Notes: generated by a model not told the origin, from the sequence alone. DNA of 64,000 nucleotides from Perilla frutescens (GCA_026008535.1 BRKX01000001.1:41432317-41496316), one strand, 5' to 3'. Shown: positions 48,294 to 61,161, numbered from the stretch's first letter. Numbers and translations: made by a program.

Positions 48294-49750
48294 TGATAAA
48301 CTGAGATTTTACACTGATTTTGGTACACTGTTGTGTCATGTTTCGTATGATTTGAGTGTGTTTTATCTCAGTTTAGTCAAGTTTTCCGAGTTTTTGGGAG
48401 TTGGGCGTTCTTGACATATTTTGCAGGTTTGTACGTGAGTTTTGGATGTTTTAGAATATTGAAATGAATGTGGAGTCCCATAAGAGTATATGAAGGGATT
48501 GATCGAGAAAACGAGACGAAATAAGCTGAAGAGAAAGTCGCGAGCTTCAACCCGCGACCCACTCGCGACTGCAGGGTCGCGAGTCCCTATGAGTTGTTCA
48601 TTGCGGAGTCGCGACAGAGGCAGGGTGAAGAAGAAGGATATTCGCGACCCCGATCGCGAATAAAGAGAGGGACCGTGAATTTTCTGCCCGGTAGCGCCAC
48701 GTCATGCCACGTAGATTCGCGGGCTGAGTCGCGGGCTGCACGGTCGCGACTCTGGTCACGAATGAAGTGGGCTTTTTCTGATTTTTGCTATATTTTTAGG
48801 CCTTTCTTTAAACTTGGTATAAATAGGGTTCTTTTGGGTGAAAATTACACACGAATTATCAGCCCCCAAGTTTGGAACAGAGGTTTGCTGTGGAGAAAAC
48901 GCATCACAAGGAACACGCCAGAAGATTTCAAGCAAGTCAAGATTAGAGACAGATTTATTCTTCCGGGTTTTATTCAGTTTAATTCTTGTCTAGCTATGAA
49001 CATCGTGAATTTGATTTATTTTGTTTATTTTATTATGAACAATTAAGCCCTAGTATTCTATGGTTGATTTCGGATTCATTTATGAAATCTTTTTATTAAG
49101 TCCAATTATGTGTCTATGATTTTTATTACACTTTAGTTATTCTTGGATTATTTTTACTTATGTCAATTGATTGGCCATTAATTGATATATTTGTGTTGTG
49201 TTGATTCATAAATCGAGAGAGGAGTTTCAATACGAGAATAGAATAATTAACGTGGTGATTAATACTACTCGAGAGGGTTGAGATTACTGATGAGAGCTTT
49301 AACCTGTGGATCATTTAGGAGTTACATTATAGCTAATAAATGGAGACATTGTTATATATAATGTAATCAACGTTCGTAATTATCTGAGAAGAGATTCTGA
49401 ATAAATAAGTGGTTGCTCTAGTGTGATCAAAATCTAAACATAGGCATAGTTATTGGACTAGTAATGAGATGGAGTATTTGATGAAGAATCAATCCTAGAA
49501 TACGCGTATTTCTTCATTGATAATTCTTCTTTGCATCGTTGTCTGCTGTAAGCTTGGTTTTGTACAGTATTTATTTATTTTTCTTTGGTAGTTTGAAAAT
49601 CTCATAATTTTGTTATTCTAGATAACAGCCGTAGAATAAATAGGATAACTAGTGATTAGATATTGAGTCTCTGTGGATTTGACCTTGTTCACTGCTTTGC
49701 TATTAGCCTCGTTGTACACTTGCAGTTTAGGTGAAAATAAATACCGAACA
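48294..49750 (+). repeat. 5' LTR
   Basis: The LTR begins TGATAAACTG and ends ACCGAACA. A CpG-dense block with several TCGCGA palindromes lies at 48536-48780. It is followed by a TATAAATA box at 48818-48825, which should drive the element's transcript. Open frames inside the LTR (for example 48594-49046) are not genes. Confidence 0.95.
48818..48825 (+). promoter_or_regulatory. TATA box of the 5' LTR
   Basis: TATAAATA follows the TCGCGA block by about 70 bp. The same octamer is conserved in the 3' LTR at 60223-60230. Confidence 0.75.
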
Positions 49751-49756
49751 AGTTTT

Positions 49757-49774
49757 TGGCGCCGTTGCCGAGGA
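49757..49774 (+). promoter_or_regulatory. Primer binding site (tRNA-Asp type)
   Basis: TGGCGCCGTTGCCGAGGA begins six bases after the 5' LTR. It is complementary to the 3' end of plant tRNA-Asp apart from one or two bases, as is usual for Athila elements. Confidence 0.85.
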
Positions 49775-49884
49775 CTCAAATTCTTTTATTGCTATTATTC
49801 GATTTTATTATATATTATTACTCTAGACATTGTTTTTGTTTTTATTAATTTTTCTCTTTTTCTCTGCAAATTCGTAGGAGGTGT

Positions 49885-52800
49885 ATGAGCACACGCTCAA
49901 AAGGGGAACCACTTCAACCTTTTGATCCTGAGATTGAAGCTACTGCTCATCACCAGAACGTAAGGAGAAGAAGAGGAAAAATGGCGGATCAGCAGGCAAC
50001 ACCTATTACTGCTGAGCAGATGCGTCAGATGCAACAACAACTCGCGAAAATGCAACAGAGGTTCCGAGAGCAAGAAGAAGCTAGAGCAGCTGCCCCGGTG
50101 CCTATTAATCAGTTGTTTACACCAGTGCTGAATCATGGTCAAGTACCGGACCCCGGGATCAATGCAAACAATTTTGAACTGAAGTTGGGCTTGATAGAAA
50201 TGGTTCAACAGCACCAGTATGGGGGGCACAAGACGGAGAATCCGAATGCGCACCTTCAACAATTCCTGGAGATTTGCAGCACCATAAAGATGAATGGGGT
50301 GTCGGATGACTCTATCCGGCTTCGCCTGTTCTCATTCTCGCTAAGGGATGCCGCCAAGGATTGGTACCATTCACTGGATCTTAGCACAGTTGACACCTGG
50401 GAGGCTCTAGCATACAAATTTCTTCATAAGTTCTTCCCTCCCGGTTTGACTTTGAAACTGAAAGGCGAGATCACCCAGTTTCGCCAATATGATGATGACA
50501 ATCTGTACGAAGCCTAGGAGAGGTTTCGAGAGCTGCTTAGGAAATGTCCTAATCATGGATTTGGGATAGATCATCATGTGTGCATCTTCTACAACGGATG
50601 TGACACGGAGGTGAAGAGGCTTCTGGATGCCTCGACAGGTGGGTCCCTACTTAACAAGGGACATGATCAGGCCGTATCTATCATAGAAGACATGGCCACA
50701 AACAGTTATCAGTGGACCAACGATCGACAGGTGAAGATCATGAGGAAAGCTGCTGCAGTAGAGGATACTGATCCTGTTTCCAAGCTGTCCACCCAGCTTT
50801 CGACGTTGAATGCTACCATCAACAGTCGATTTGATGCCATGACATGCATGGGTGTAGAGAATCCCGTAAGAAATGCAATGGAAGACGTGAATTACATTAA
50901 TCAGTGCAGCTATGGGAACAACAATCACAATTACCGAGGTGGGAATCAATTCTACCAAGGTAATCATTCCAACCTTTCTTATGAAAATCCCAATACTGCA
51001 CTGCAGTCTCCACCTGGATTTTCAGTGACTAACGGGGTGATTGATGAAGAAAAGAAGCCGAAGCTGGATGAGCTTCTGATGGCTTTTATGGGCAAGACAG
51101 AGAAATATATGGGCGAGTCTCAAACTCGAGTTGAGAAGCTAGAGAATACCGTTGGAGCTATGGGTACTCAAATGAAGATGTTCGAGAAGCAGTTGGGACA
51201 ATTAGCTACAGTTGTGGAAAATCAGCATCAGCCGGGCCAGTTCCCCAGTAATACAACTGTGAATCCAAAGTAGCAGTGCAAGGCCATACAATTGCGAAGC
51301 GGAACTTCTTATGAAGGACCGAAGAACCCCGGGCATGCATCTACTCCTGAAGAGGAGAATGAAAAGATAGAGGAGGATTTGGAACATCCGGTTCCGAACG
51401 CTGATGGACCTACAACGTTGCCACCATCGTCTCCTCCGCGAGCCCCTGCCCCTGCATCATCTTCTGTTCCCATTCCTTATCCTCAGAGGTTTCAAAAGAA
51501 GAAGATTGATGAACAATTCTCAAAATTTTTGGAGATTTTTCGAAAGGTGCAAATTAATATACCTCTGGTAGAGGCTCTACAGCAGATGCCGAGTTATGCC
51601 AAGTTCCTCAAAGATGTCATTTCGAAGAAGAGAAAGTTGGGGGATTATGCCACCGTGAATCTCGCTGAGAATTGCAGTGCTCTCATTCAGAAGAAGCTTC
51701 CAGCTAAGCTTAAGGATCCCGGAAGTTTCACTATTTCCGTTACCATTGGGGGAGATCATACTGGGAAGGCTCTATGTGACTTGGGAGCCAGCATCAACCT
51801 CATGCCCCTGTCGTTCTTTCAGAAGCTGAACATCGGAAAGATAAAGCCCACTACCATTTGTCTTCAGATGGCCGATCGATTCGTGACTCATCCACGGGGG
51901 ATAGTTGAAGATGTCCTGGTGAAACTCAACGAGTTCATTTTTCCTGTTGACTTTGTGGTGCTAGATATGGAAGCGGACTCTGAGGTCCCACTCATTTTGG
52001 GGCGCCCGTTTCTCAATACGGGCAAGGCATTGATCGACGTAGCAAAGGGGGAACTCACACTTCGTGTTAATGACGAGAGTGTTACTTTCTCTCTTTTCAA
52101 AGCGATGCAGTTCTATGACAAGGAAGATGCCCAACAAATCAAGGAGTGCAAAGTGCTTCAAGTGGTGGATTCATGCATTGACATGAATGATTTCATGGCA
52201 CCGAGGGAGTCTTTGGAGCAAGCATTACTCCAATCCTATTTTACTAAAAATGAATTCATATTTAATGATTTGGATTTAACTGATATAATTGCTGAATTGA
52301 ATTCATTGCAGGAAATCCCGAGGCGAGGATCCAAATTTCTCCCACTAAGGGACGAGGGTGAAAAGGCCAAGGATGGAGAGCCGACTGTGCCTAAAAAGCT
52401 GGAATTGAAGCCGTTGCCTGCCCATCTCAAGTATGCTTTTCTAGGCGAAAATGACACCAAACCGGTAATCGTTTCTGCTTACCTTTCTGAATCTCAGTTG
52501 GATAGCTTTTTGCGTGTTTTGAGGAAGTATCAAAGTGCTATAAGTTGGTCTATTTCTAATTTAAAAGGGATTAGCCCGTCTATATGCATGCATATGATTT
52601 TACTTGAGGATGATTATAAGCCCCGTGTGCAAAATCAACGTAGATTAAATCCGATAATGCAAGAGGTAGTGCGAAAAGAGGTGTTGAAATTGCTTGATGC
52701 TGGGATCATTTTTGCTATCTTTGATAGTGAGTGGGTTAGTCCCACTCAAGTTGTGGCAAAAAAAGGGGGCATGACTGTTGTAGAGGGTGAAGGGAACGAA

Positions 52801-55296
52801 ATGATTGCTACTCGAGTTGTTACTGGTTGGCGTGTGTGTATTGATTATCGCATGTTGAATGCTGCCACTAGAAAGGATCATTTTCCTCTTCCCTTTATTG
52901 ATCAGATGTTAGACAGATTAGCTGGGTATGAGTACTATTGTTTTCTAGATGACTATTCTGGTTATAATCAGATTATGATTGCTCTTGAGGATCAAGAAAA
53001 GACTGCGTTTACATGTCCATATGGTATTTTTGCTCATCGCTATATGTCTTTTGGTCTATGTAATGCACCTGCTACGTTTCAGAGATGCATGATGGCTATT
53101 TTTCATGGGTTGATTGAAAATATCATGGAAGTTTTTATGGATGATTTCTCTGTCTATGGAAATTCCTTTGATAATTGTTTAGCCAATTTAACTCAAGTTT
53201 TGCAGAGATATGAGGATACCAACCTCGTCCTTAATTGGGAGAAGTGCCATTTTATGGTACGGGATGGTATAGTGTTGGGACACAAAGTGTCTTCTGCAGG
53301 TTTGGAGGTTGATCGTGCCAAGATCATAGCCATCGAGAAATTACCACCTCCAACTAATGAGAAGTGTGTGAGAAGTTTTCTTGGCCATGCCTGATTCTAT
53401 AGGCGATTTATTCAGGATTTTTCAAAGATAGCTAAGCCTCTTAGTCATTTATTAGAAAAATCTGTTGCATTTGACTTCTTTGATGAGTGTTTGCAGGCCT
53501 TTGAGACTTTGAAGAAGGCTTTGGTGAGTGCACCCATCTTGATCACTCCTGATTGGTCTCAGCCGTTCGAAATCATGTGTGATGCAAGTGATGTTGCTGT
53601 GGGCGCAACTTTGGGACAAAAACGAGTCAAGTTGTTTCGTGTAATTTACTATGCCAGTCGTACTTTAGACTCGGCACAAATAAATTACACGACCACCGAG
53701 AAAGAGTTATTAGCCGTTGTTTATTCTTTTGATAAATTTCGTGCTTATCTTGTTGGTGCTAAAACAATTGTTTATACTGATCATGCTGCGTTGTGATATT
53801 TGTTTGATAAGAAAGATGCTAAGCCTCGTTTAATCCGCTGGATTTTATTGCTGCAGGAATTTGATCTCGAGATTTGAGATCGGAAAGGGTGCGAGAATGT
53901 GGTTGCGGACCACTTGTCTCGATTAGAGCACCCCGTGGATGGCGAAGAGGCTCACGTGCCAATCAATGAGAAGTTTCCTGATGAGCAACTGTTCGCGGTA
54001 CAATCTCAAGCTCCGTGGTTTGCTGACTTTGTCAATTTCCTTGCTGCAAATGCGCCGCCACCGGATTTATCCTCACATCAGAAAAATAAATTTTTCCATG
54101 ATGTGAAGTTCTACATGTGGGATGATCCGTAACTTTTCCGGCGTTGCTCGGACACTGTCATCCGCCGTTGTGTGCCTCAAGAAGAATAGAGGCCAATCTA
54201 TTTGCAGTGTCATGCTTCGCCGAGTGGTGGCCATTTCTCTTCCAATCACACCGCTTTCAAGATCTTGCAAAGTGGTTTCTATTGGCCATCTTTGTTTAAG
54301 GATTGCCATGAGTTCACCCGGGAGTGTGACAAATGCCAAAGAATGGGGGGGCTCTCCAAGAGGAATGAAATGCCACTCACAAACATCGTTGAAGTCGAGT
54401 TATTCGATGTGTGGGGCATCGACTTCATGGGCCCATTCCCAGTATCTTCAAGCGGCTTTCAGTACATTCTACTAGCCGTGGATTATGTCTCGAGGTGGGT
54501 TGAAGCCATTCCAACAGTCACCAATGATTCTCGGGTCGTCATCAGTTTTTTGAAGAAGTTGTTCCCTCGTTTTGGAACACCAAGAGCTTTACTAAGTAAT
54601 GGGGGAACACACTTCTACAACAAGCCTTTAGAGTCATTGTTGATCAAGTATGGGATCAAGCACAAGGTCACTACACCGTATCACCCACAAGCAAATGGAC
54701 AGGCCGAGCTAGCTAATCGGGAGATAAGGCAAATTTTGGACAAGACGGTGAACACCAATAGGAAGGATTGGGTCGGGTTGCTTGATGATGCACATTGGGC
54801 GTACCGGACTACATACAAGACGCCGTTAGGATTGTCTCCATATCAGCTGCTTTTTGGGAAGTCCTGCCATTTGCCGGTAGAGTTGGAGCATAAATCCTAT
54901 TGGGCGGTGAAGCAGCTAAACCTCGATTTCAAGACAACGGGGACTAAGAGGGTGCTCCAGCTCAATGAGCTCGATGAATTCCGCACGGAGGCCTTTGAAA
55001 ACTCGTTGCTTTACAAACTGCGCACCAAGGCGTTCCACGATCGGATGATTGTTCAATGGGAGTTATTACCTGGTGATAATGTTTTATTATTTAACTCTCG
55101 TTTGAAATTGTTTCCAGGAAAGTTGAGGTCCAAGTGGTCGGGTCCTTTTGTGATAAAAAAGGTACTACCCGGTAGTGCGGTCCAACTCTTGTCACATACG
55201 GGGGAGCTGTTTACTGTCAATGGTCATAGAGTCAAGAAATACTACAGTCCGGAGCAGAGACATGAGGTGTCTCACATTAAGTTGATGGAGCCTTGA
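49885..55296 (+). pseudogene. Athila gag-pol polyprotein, single frame with seven nonsense codons
   Basis: One frame of 1804 codons runs from ATG 49885 to the stop at 55294-55296. Gag occupies 49885 to about 51270. The aspartic protease has the CDLGASINLMPL motif near 51775. Reverse transcriptase follows with FMDDF at 53134-53148, then RNase H (MCDASDVAVGA, later YTDHAAL). Integrase has its zinc-binding region near 54202-54350 and the catalytic core at 54420-54710. In-frame stops are at 50515, 51271, 53392, 53794, 53875, 54130 and 54187. No frame shift was found. The second integrase catalytic residue is Asn (codon 54598-54600, in LLSNGGTHF) where Asp is required; spacing to the Glu of GQAEL is exactly 35 residues. 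The product would package, copy and integrate the element. This copy cannot do so. Confidence 0.9.
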
Positions 55297-56557
55297 GTTG
55301 CAAGATCGTCTGGCTGTCGACGTCAAATGCAGCGCTTATTGGGAGGCAACCCAATGGTTTAATTTTTTTAGAGTCTTTTTGGTTTTTCTTTGTTTTGTTT
55401 TCTGTGTTGATGTCTTTTTGCTGAGTTATGCAGGTAATAGCTGTGGAATAGATCGAATGACGATAAATGTGTCCCCAGTAACCTTCAATACGTGTTTTCC
55501 ACGTATTGGGCATACGCAAAGAAAGTTGCGATTGGGGTCGGTTGAACCTTTACTTGGGACCTTTTCTCGTACATTCGATCACATCCGAGCTTGATTTCCG
55601 AGGTACAGCTTGGATAGGAGGTCTGAAATCATCGCCGGAAGCCCATAATTTATCCGCAACCTGAGTCGCGGGAGTCAATCGCGACTGCAAGGTCGCGACT
55701 CTCCTCACGGTTCCACTGCGGAGTCGCGACAGAGAGGGGGTACCACAGAAGAAAATTCGCGACCTCGGTCGTGAATCAAACCCGGGTCCATGTGGCAATG
55801 ATGCTGACTGGGTCGCGAATTTTCCAAAGCCATCATCATGAAATTCACGACCCGAGCCCCGGTCGCGAATCGTCTGCTGACGTGGCGACGCGGATTCTGG
55901 TTTTAAACCTTCCCCTTCATTTTTTTTTCTCATTCTTTAATAACACTCTCACACACGCATGCACACACTCCTTTTTCATCCTCAAATTCACCACTCAAGG
56001 TATGTTTTCTCCTTTCGATTCTTACGTTTTTCAATTACCCATGACGTGTGGACTTCATTGGACCAATTTTTTGCTTAGTTTATGGTAGAAATTGAATTTC
56101 CCAAATTGTAGGTTTTCCAAAGGGGGAAAATTGAGAATTTTGTGTTCTGCATACTTTTGGTTGAAATTGTTGGTCTCTCTTGTGTCTATTCCACTCACAT
56201 TACTTCATTACATGATTTGTGATATCATTGTGTGTCTTAATTGGTTGAATGGTGTTATATTTTAGTTTTTGGGATCCTTGTGGGTGTGTTTGTGAGATAG
56301 CATGCTTTGTGCTTTTTGTTGCTACCTTTTGTCTCTTCCATTGTGCCATGCTACGTGTTTGAGATGTGTTCGGGGGCTTGGTTGGATTTGGTCTTTTGCG
56401 TCTCTTAATTGTTGCCACCTCATTGATTGAGAATGATGGACACGCATGAGGGATTGCATTGATTGATCTTGTTACCGCGGTGCAAGTTTGGGGAAGGAAG
56501 TGTGGATATAATCTCGTGTGTCTCTTTTGCAGGAGGTTGCTCATGCTGGTGTGCGGA
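55297..56557 (+). other. Internal leader with TCGCGA block and candidate intron
   Basis: After pol, 55640-55900 is CpG-rich and contains several TCGCGA-type motifs (AGTCGCGACAGAG, TTCGCGACC) shared with the LTR block at 48536-48780. It is followed by a pyrimidine-rich stretch. A good donor (CAAG|GTATGT, GT at 56000) and acceptor (TTTTGCAG ending at 56531) would define a 532-nt leader intron 27 nt before the next start codon. The long open frames on either strand here have no domain. Confidence 0.5.
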
Positions 56558-58382
56558 ATGGCCAGAGGTAATTTCTTCAGTCGATTGGTAAGGGGCGGCA
56601 GAAGTAGGCGCCCTATGCTCACAGACGAATGAAGTCGACCCCCTACTCTTGCCACTCCTTCACCCACCCCTTCCAGTCCAGATGAGGAGTATCATGAGTA
56701 TGGAAGTGAGGATGAGGCTCAATATGAGGAGTTTGAGCAGTTTGAAGAGGACGCACAATCAGATGAGAATGAGCAACAGGACGACTCTGACACGGATGAC
56801 CCTGAGGATGAAGATTATGAGCCGGAATCTGAAGAGGACGATGTAGTTGAAGAGCTCGAACCCGAGGTTGCTGATGATGATGAAGCTGCAGCCCCTCTTT
56901 ATCACCCCCAGAGATACGGTATTGAGCTGCAAACCCAAGCTCAACGAGATGATTGGGGACGCTTGGCGGTGATGAAGATTTTCCCCACTTGTTATCCGTG
57001 CTCTGCCACTACCTCAGCTCTCGGTATCCATGAGGACGTGTGGGGCCTTATCAACCACATTGGATGGAACCACGCATTGGCTGGGGGATGGCCTACGTAC
57101 CCGGTCTTGGTCTATGAATTCCTCAGCACTCTTGAAGTGTAATCAACACAAATTAGGGGCCCCTACGTCATGACGTTCCGATTGGGCAATGTGGCTCATG
57201 CTCTTACCGCTGAGCAAGTTAATACCATCTTTCATGTCCCTACCGGCGGTATCTTCAACCGATTTAGAGTCGAGGCTGGGCATTTTTGGTTGCGCCTTCA
57301 GTCTGAAACGGCGCAGTATGATCATAAATGAGCCAAGGCCTCTGCCATGCCCAATCCGGTGTTTCGCTATGTGCAGAAAATAAATACCGAACAAGTCTTC
57401 CACCATATTGGCACGACATGAGACATCGGGGATTCGGACACCCGAGATTCTTTTCTTGTGGGCTATGTTGAGTGGTACAAATCTTAACTTTGCCGCCTTC
57501 CTGATGCAGCAATTCAAGAGGCAAAGTTCACAGGCCACCGATGCCATTGAAATCGGAGGCATGCTCACACCAATTTCCGCTCATTTGGGTATCCCTCTAC
57601 ATCGGTACGGCAGTCTTCCGAGTCCTCGAGCCATCGACTTGCCAAACTTACATCAATCCCGGATGCTGACCAACCGCACAGATGCGCACCTCTTGACCTT
57701 AAGGGGCAATCGTGTTTTTCCTCTGCCTAACCGGCCACTTACCATAGTGTCGGATCTGACACGCACTGAAAATTAGCTGTTAGATACTCCAGCTCACCGA
57801 GCTGTTATTGATGCTGCCGCGGGGGAGGACCGCTTTCAGATACCTGAGGGTGTGCAAAGAGCAGAGGCTGAATCTTCTGCTCGAGCTGAACGGAGAGCAA
57901 ACATTCGGACACGGGAGGAGCGCACTGACGACCAGTGGGATTCCCTCACTGACATGATGGCCAACATGAACACGGCTATCAGTTCGATGCACACTGCCGT
58001 TGGTACTTTAACTACCAATTATGGCACTATGAATGCGCTGTTTCAGACCTTGCAGACAGATGTGCATGATATGCGTGGGGAGATCCACGATATTCGAGTT
58101 ATGGTTTGGGGACTCCAACCGCACCTGAGTGCGTATTTTCCTTACCCTCCCTATGGCGTTGGTCCTAGTATCCCGTCTTCCTCCGGCCGCCCTCATGAGC
58201 CTGTGTCTTCTAGCCACTCTCAGCGTGGCCCATCTCCGCAGCATCAGATGCCTCCCCACTTGTACCCGTACCTGCCGTTTGGGTACCCGCCGTACCGACC
58301 TCCCCGTCCTCCTGAATTTGCTGTAAGTGGTCTAGCTACCTCTCTGTCTTCGTTTCAAACTTATTCTTCCTCTGAGTGTTGA
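56558..58382 (+). pseudogene. ATHILA ORF-1-type (env-position) gene, broken
   Basis: The frame opens at ATG 56558 with an Arg-rich start. It continues through an acidic region (56680-56890, long runs of Asp and Glu) and a conserved core (GPYVMTFRLGNVAHALTAEQ near 57150). After a frame shift near 57410 it continues with FLMQQFKRQSSQ and IGGMLTPISAHLGI (57480-57600). It ends with a coiled-coil region (57850-58120) and a Pro/Tyr-rich tail. This matches the ATHILA ORF-1 family, which sits where retroviruses have env, but I see no clear signal peptide or membrane anchor. Stops occur near 56630, 57140, 57329 and 57774. The function is unknown. Confidence 0.75.
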
Positions 58383-59680
58383 ATAAGTTTAGGGGGATGT
58401 GCGCCGGAGGTGTCTAGACTGTTCTTTCTATTTACTTGCTTTCTTAGTTAGTTTTATCGGGTAGTTTGTTTTTTTTTTACTTGAGAGTCTAAAACCTGGA
58501 AAATTTTGAAGTTTGTCTGCTTTAATCTTGTGGTTTTGAAGAACTTGATCGATTTATGTATTAAATTCATGCTTTGGTAATGATGATTGATGGAAGTGGG
58601 GATATGTATGCCTTGAAGTCTTTGAGCTCTGATTTAATCACATGTGTACATTTGAGCTTGATAAGCATGATTAAGACCAATGTTTAACCGTGAGCTTTCA
58701 TGCCTAAGGGTGATAAAACCGTATTTTTCTTGTTGTGTGTTGGTCAGCATGTGTTGATGTCACTAGAACTTGCATGATTCATCACTCGTGATTTTGACTA
58801 TGCTTGGAATTGAAGAAATGATTTTAGGCCGTCTTTTCTATAGCCATTTGCCCAAACACGGTCCCTAGATACACATAATTCCTTTGTGAACCCCGTTGAG
58901 CTTAATCATCATTTTTCTTAGAATCTCGTTGTGTTATGAATGATAAAACGTGTAGACAATAGGATTGGAGGGAAGAGGAATGATTGTGATTTGGAATGAT
59001 AGAACACTGTGGGTGTTGATGGTTGTGAGGTGATGAGTGTTGTTGGTATTTCCCAGTTAAAAAAAATGAATAAAAAGAATGCCAACAACATAGATGAAAG
59101 AGAAAAATAACGGACTCAAAGAGTCTGAGAAATGTGGTTGTGTAGGAGAGGTGAGTTAGACAAAGTCTAACCAATGTCTTTGTTGGAAAAAAGAAAAAAA
59201 GGGTGCTGAGATTGATTGGTAGAGTTGAGTCGATGAAGCTGTGAACTTCGGTGATTTTTGCAGAGTTTTCGAGTCATTGTAGCCATATGATTCCAACCCT
59301 AACCCAAAGCCTACATTACAACCCAGTTAAAAGACCTGTTTGATCTTTAATTCTGGCATGATTTCATTTGGAGAGTTGGGGAAGAAGTGCAAGCCTATGG
59401 TTGATGTTTTCATATGTTTGATGTTCGATGAGTGGTTACCTTGATGTATATTTTGTGAGAGTTTTAGTGATACACACACACTTAAGGAGAACATTGGTTT
59501 GATGTATGTTTGTTGAGTTTCAAATGTGCGTGTGGATGATTTGAAGGGTTTACGGATTTTGAGCTTGCATGTTTCTTGTTTCTTGTTTCTTGATTTCGTG
59601 ATTGCTAGGTTGTGAGTTGTATACATAATTTGTATTGATCCCTGAGTTGAGTCTTGTTCTTTGTTTGAGGATAAACAAAT
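58383..59680 (+). other. Non-coding 3' internal region of the Athila element
   Basis: I see no gene between the downstream ORF and the 3' LTR. Frames on the minus strand (58902-59174, 59327-59626) are low complexity. Confidence 0.6.
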
Positions 59681-59683
59681 TTT

Positions 59684-59698
59684 TAAGTTTGGGGGAGT
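59684..59698 (+). promoter_or_regulatory. Polypurine tract
   Basis: A GGGGGAG-containing purine run ends two bases before the 3' LTR, the position where plus-strand DNA synthesis is primed. Confidence 0.7.
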
Positions 59699-61156
59699 TG
59701 ATAAACTGAGATTTTACACTGATTTTGGTACACTGTTATGTCATGTTTCGTATGATTTGAGTGTGTTTTATCTCAGTTTAGTCAAGTTTTCCGAGTTTTT
59801 GGGAGTTGGGCGTTCTTGTCATATTTTGCAGGTTTGTACGTGAGTTTTGGATGTTTTAGAATATTGAAATGAATGTGGAGTCCCAGAAGAGTATATGAAG
59901 GGATTGATCGAGAAAACGGGACGAAATAAGCTGAAGAGAAAGTCGCGAGATTCGACCCGCGACCCACTCGCGACTGCAGGGTCGCGAGTCCCTATGAACT
60001 GTTCACTGCGGTGTCGCAACAGAGGCAGGGTGAAGAAGAAGGATATTCGCGACCCCGGTCGCGAATAAAGAGAGGGACCGCGAATTTTCTGCCAGGTGGC
60101 GCCACGTCATGCCACGTAGATTTGCGGGCTGAGTCGCGGGCTGCACGATCGCGACTCTGGTCGCGAATGAAGCGGGATTTTTTCGATTTTTGCTGTATTT
60201 TTAGGCCTTTCTTTAAACTTGGTATAAATAGGGTTCTTTTGGGCGAAAATTACACACGAATTATCAGCCCCCAAGTTTGGAACAGAGGTTTGCTGTGGAG
60301 AAAAAGCATCACAGGGAACACGCCAGAGGATTTCAAGCAAGTCAAGATTAGAGACAAATTTATTCTTCCGGATTTTATTCAGTTTAATTCTTGTCTAGCT
60401 ATGAACATCGTGAATTTGATTTATTTTGTTTATTTTATTATGAACAATTAAGCCCTAGTATTCTATGGTTGATTTCGGATTCATTTATGAAATCTTTTTT
60501 ATTAAGTCCAATTATGTGTCTATGATTTTTATTACACTTTAGTTATTCTTGGATTATTTTTACTTATGTCAATTGATTGGCCATTAATTGATATATTTGT
60601 GTTGTGTTGATTCATAAATCGAGAGAGGAGTTTCAATACGAGAATAGAATAATTAACGTGGTGATTAATACTACTCGAGAGGGTTGAGATTACTGATGAG
60701 AGCTTTAACCTGTGGATCATTTAGGAGTTACATTATAGCTAATAAATGGAGACATTGTTATATATAATGTAATCAACGTTCGTAATTATCTGAGAAGAGA
60801 TTCTGAATAAATAAGTGGTTGCTCTAGTGTGATCAAAATCTAAACATAGGCATAGTTATTGGACTAGTAATGAGATGGAGTATTTGATGAAGAATCAATC
60901 CTAGAATACGCGTATTTCTTCATTGATGATTCTTCTTTGCATCGTTGTCTGCTGTAAGCTTGGTTTTGCACAGTATTTATTTATTTTACTTTGGTAGTTT
61001 GAAAATCTCATAATTTTGTTATTCTAGATAACAACCGTAGAATAAATAGGATAACTAGTGATTAGATATTGAGTCTCTGTGGATTCGACCTTGTTCACTG
61101 CTTTACTATTAGCCTCGCTGTACACTTGCAGTTTAGGTGAAAATAAATACCGAACA
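59699..61156 (+). repeat. 3' LTR
   Basis: It is nearly identical to 48294-49750. Most differences lie in the first 700 bp, and the second half has fewer than ten. Confidence 0.95.
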
Positions 61157-61161
61157 GTTAA

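Larger units (their letters stand above)
48294..61156 (+). mobile_element. Athila-type Ty3/gypsy LTR retrotransposon, 12.9 kb
   Basis: Two LTRs of about 1457 bp (48294-49750 and 59699-61156) start TGATAAACTG and end ACCGAACA. Flanks GTCAA (48289-48293) and GTTAA (61157-61161) differ at one base of five. A tRNA-Asp-type primer binding site, gag-pol in one frame, a downstream ATHILA ORF-1-type gene and a polypurine tract follow in order. The FMDDF reverse-transcriptase motif and the gene after integrase place it in the Athila clade. I count roughly 30-40 differences between the LTRs by eye, so the insertion is fairly recent. Nonsense codons prevent autonomous movement. It lies 55 bp from the hAT target duplication. 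Confidence 0.92.

Noticed and set aside
48594..49046. 150-codon open frame, repeated at 60011-60451
   Set aside because: It lies wholly inside the two LTRs, crosses the TATA box and has no domain. It is open by chance in GC-rich LTR sequence.
54122..54475. Separate 117-codon gene
   Set aside because: Out-of-frame shadow of the integrase region of gag-pol.
56558..58382. True envelope gene of a retrovirus-like element
   Set aside because: The conserved blocks are those of the ATHILA ORF-1 family. No convincing signal peptide, fusion peptide or membrane anchor is visible.
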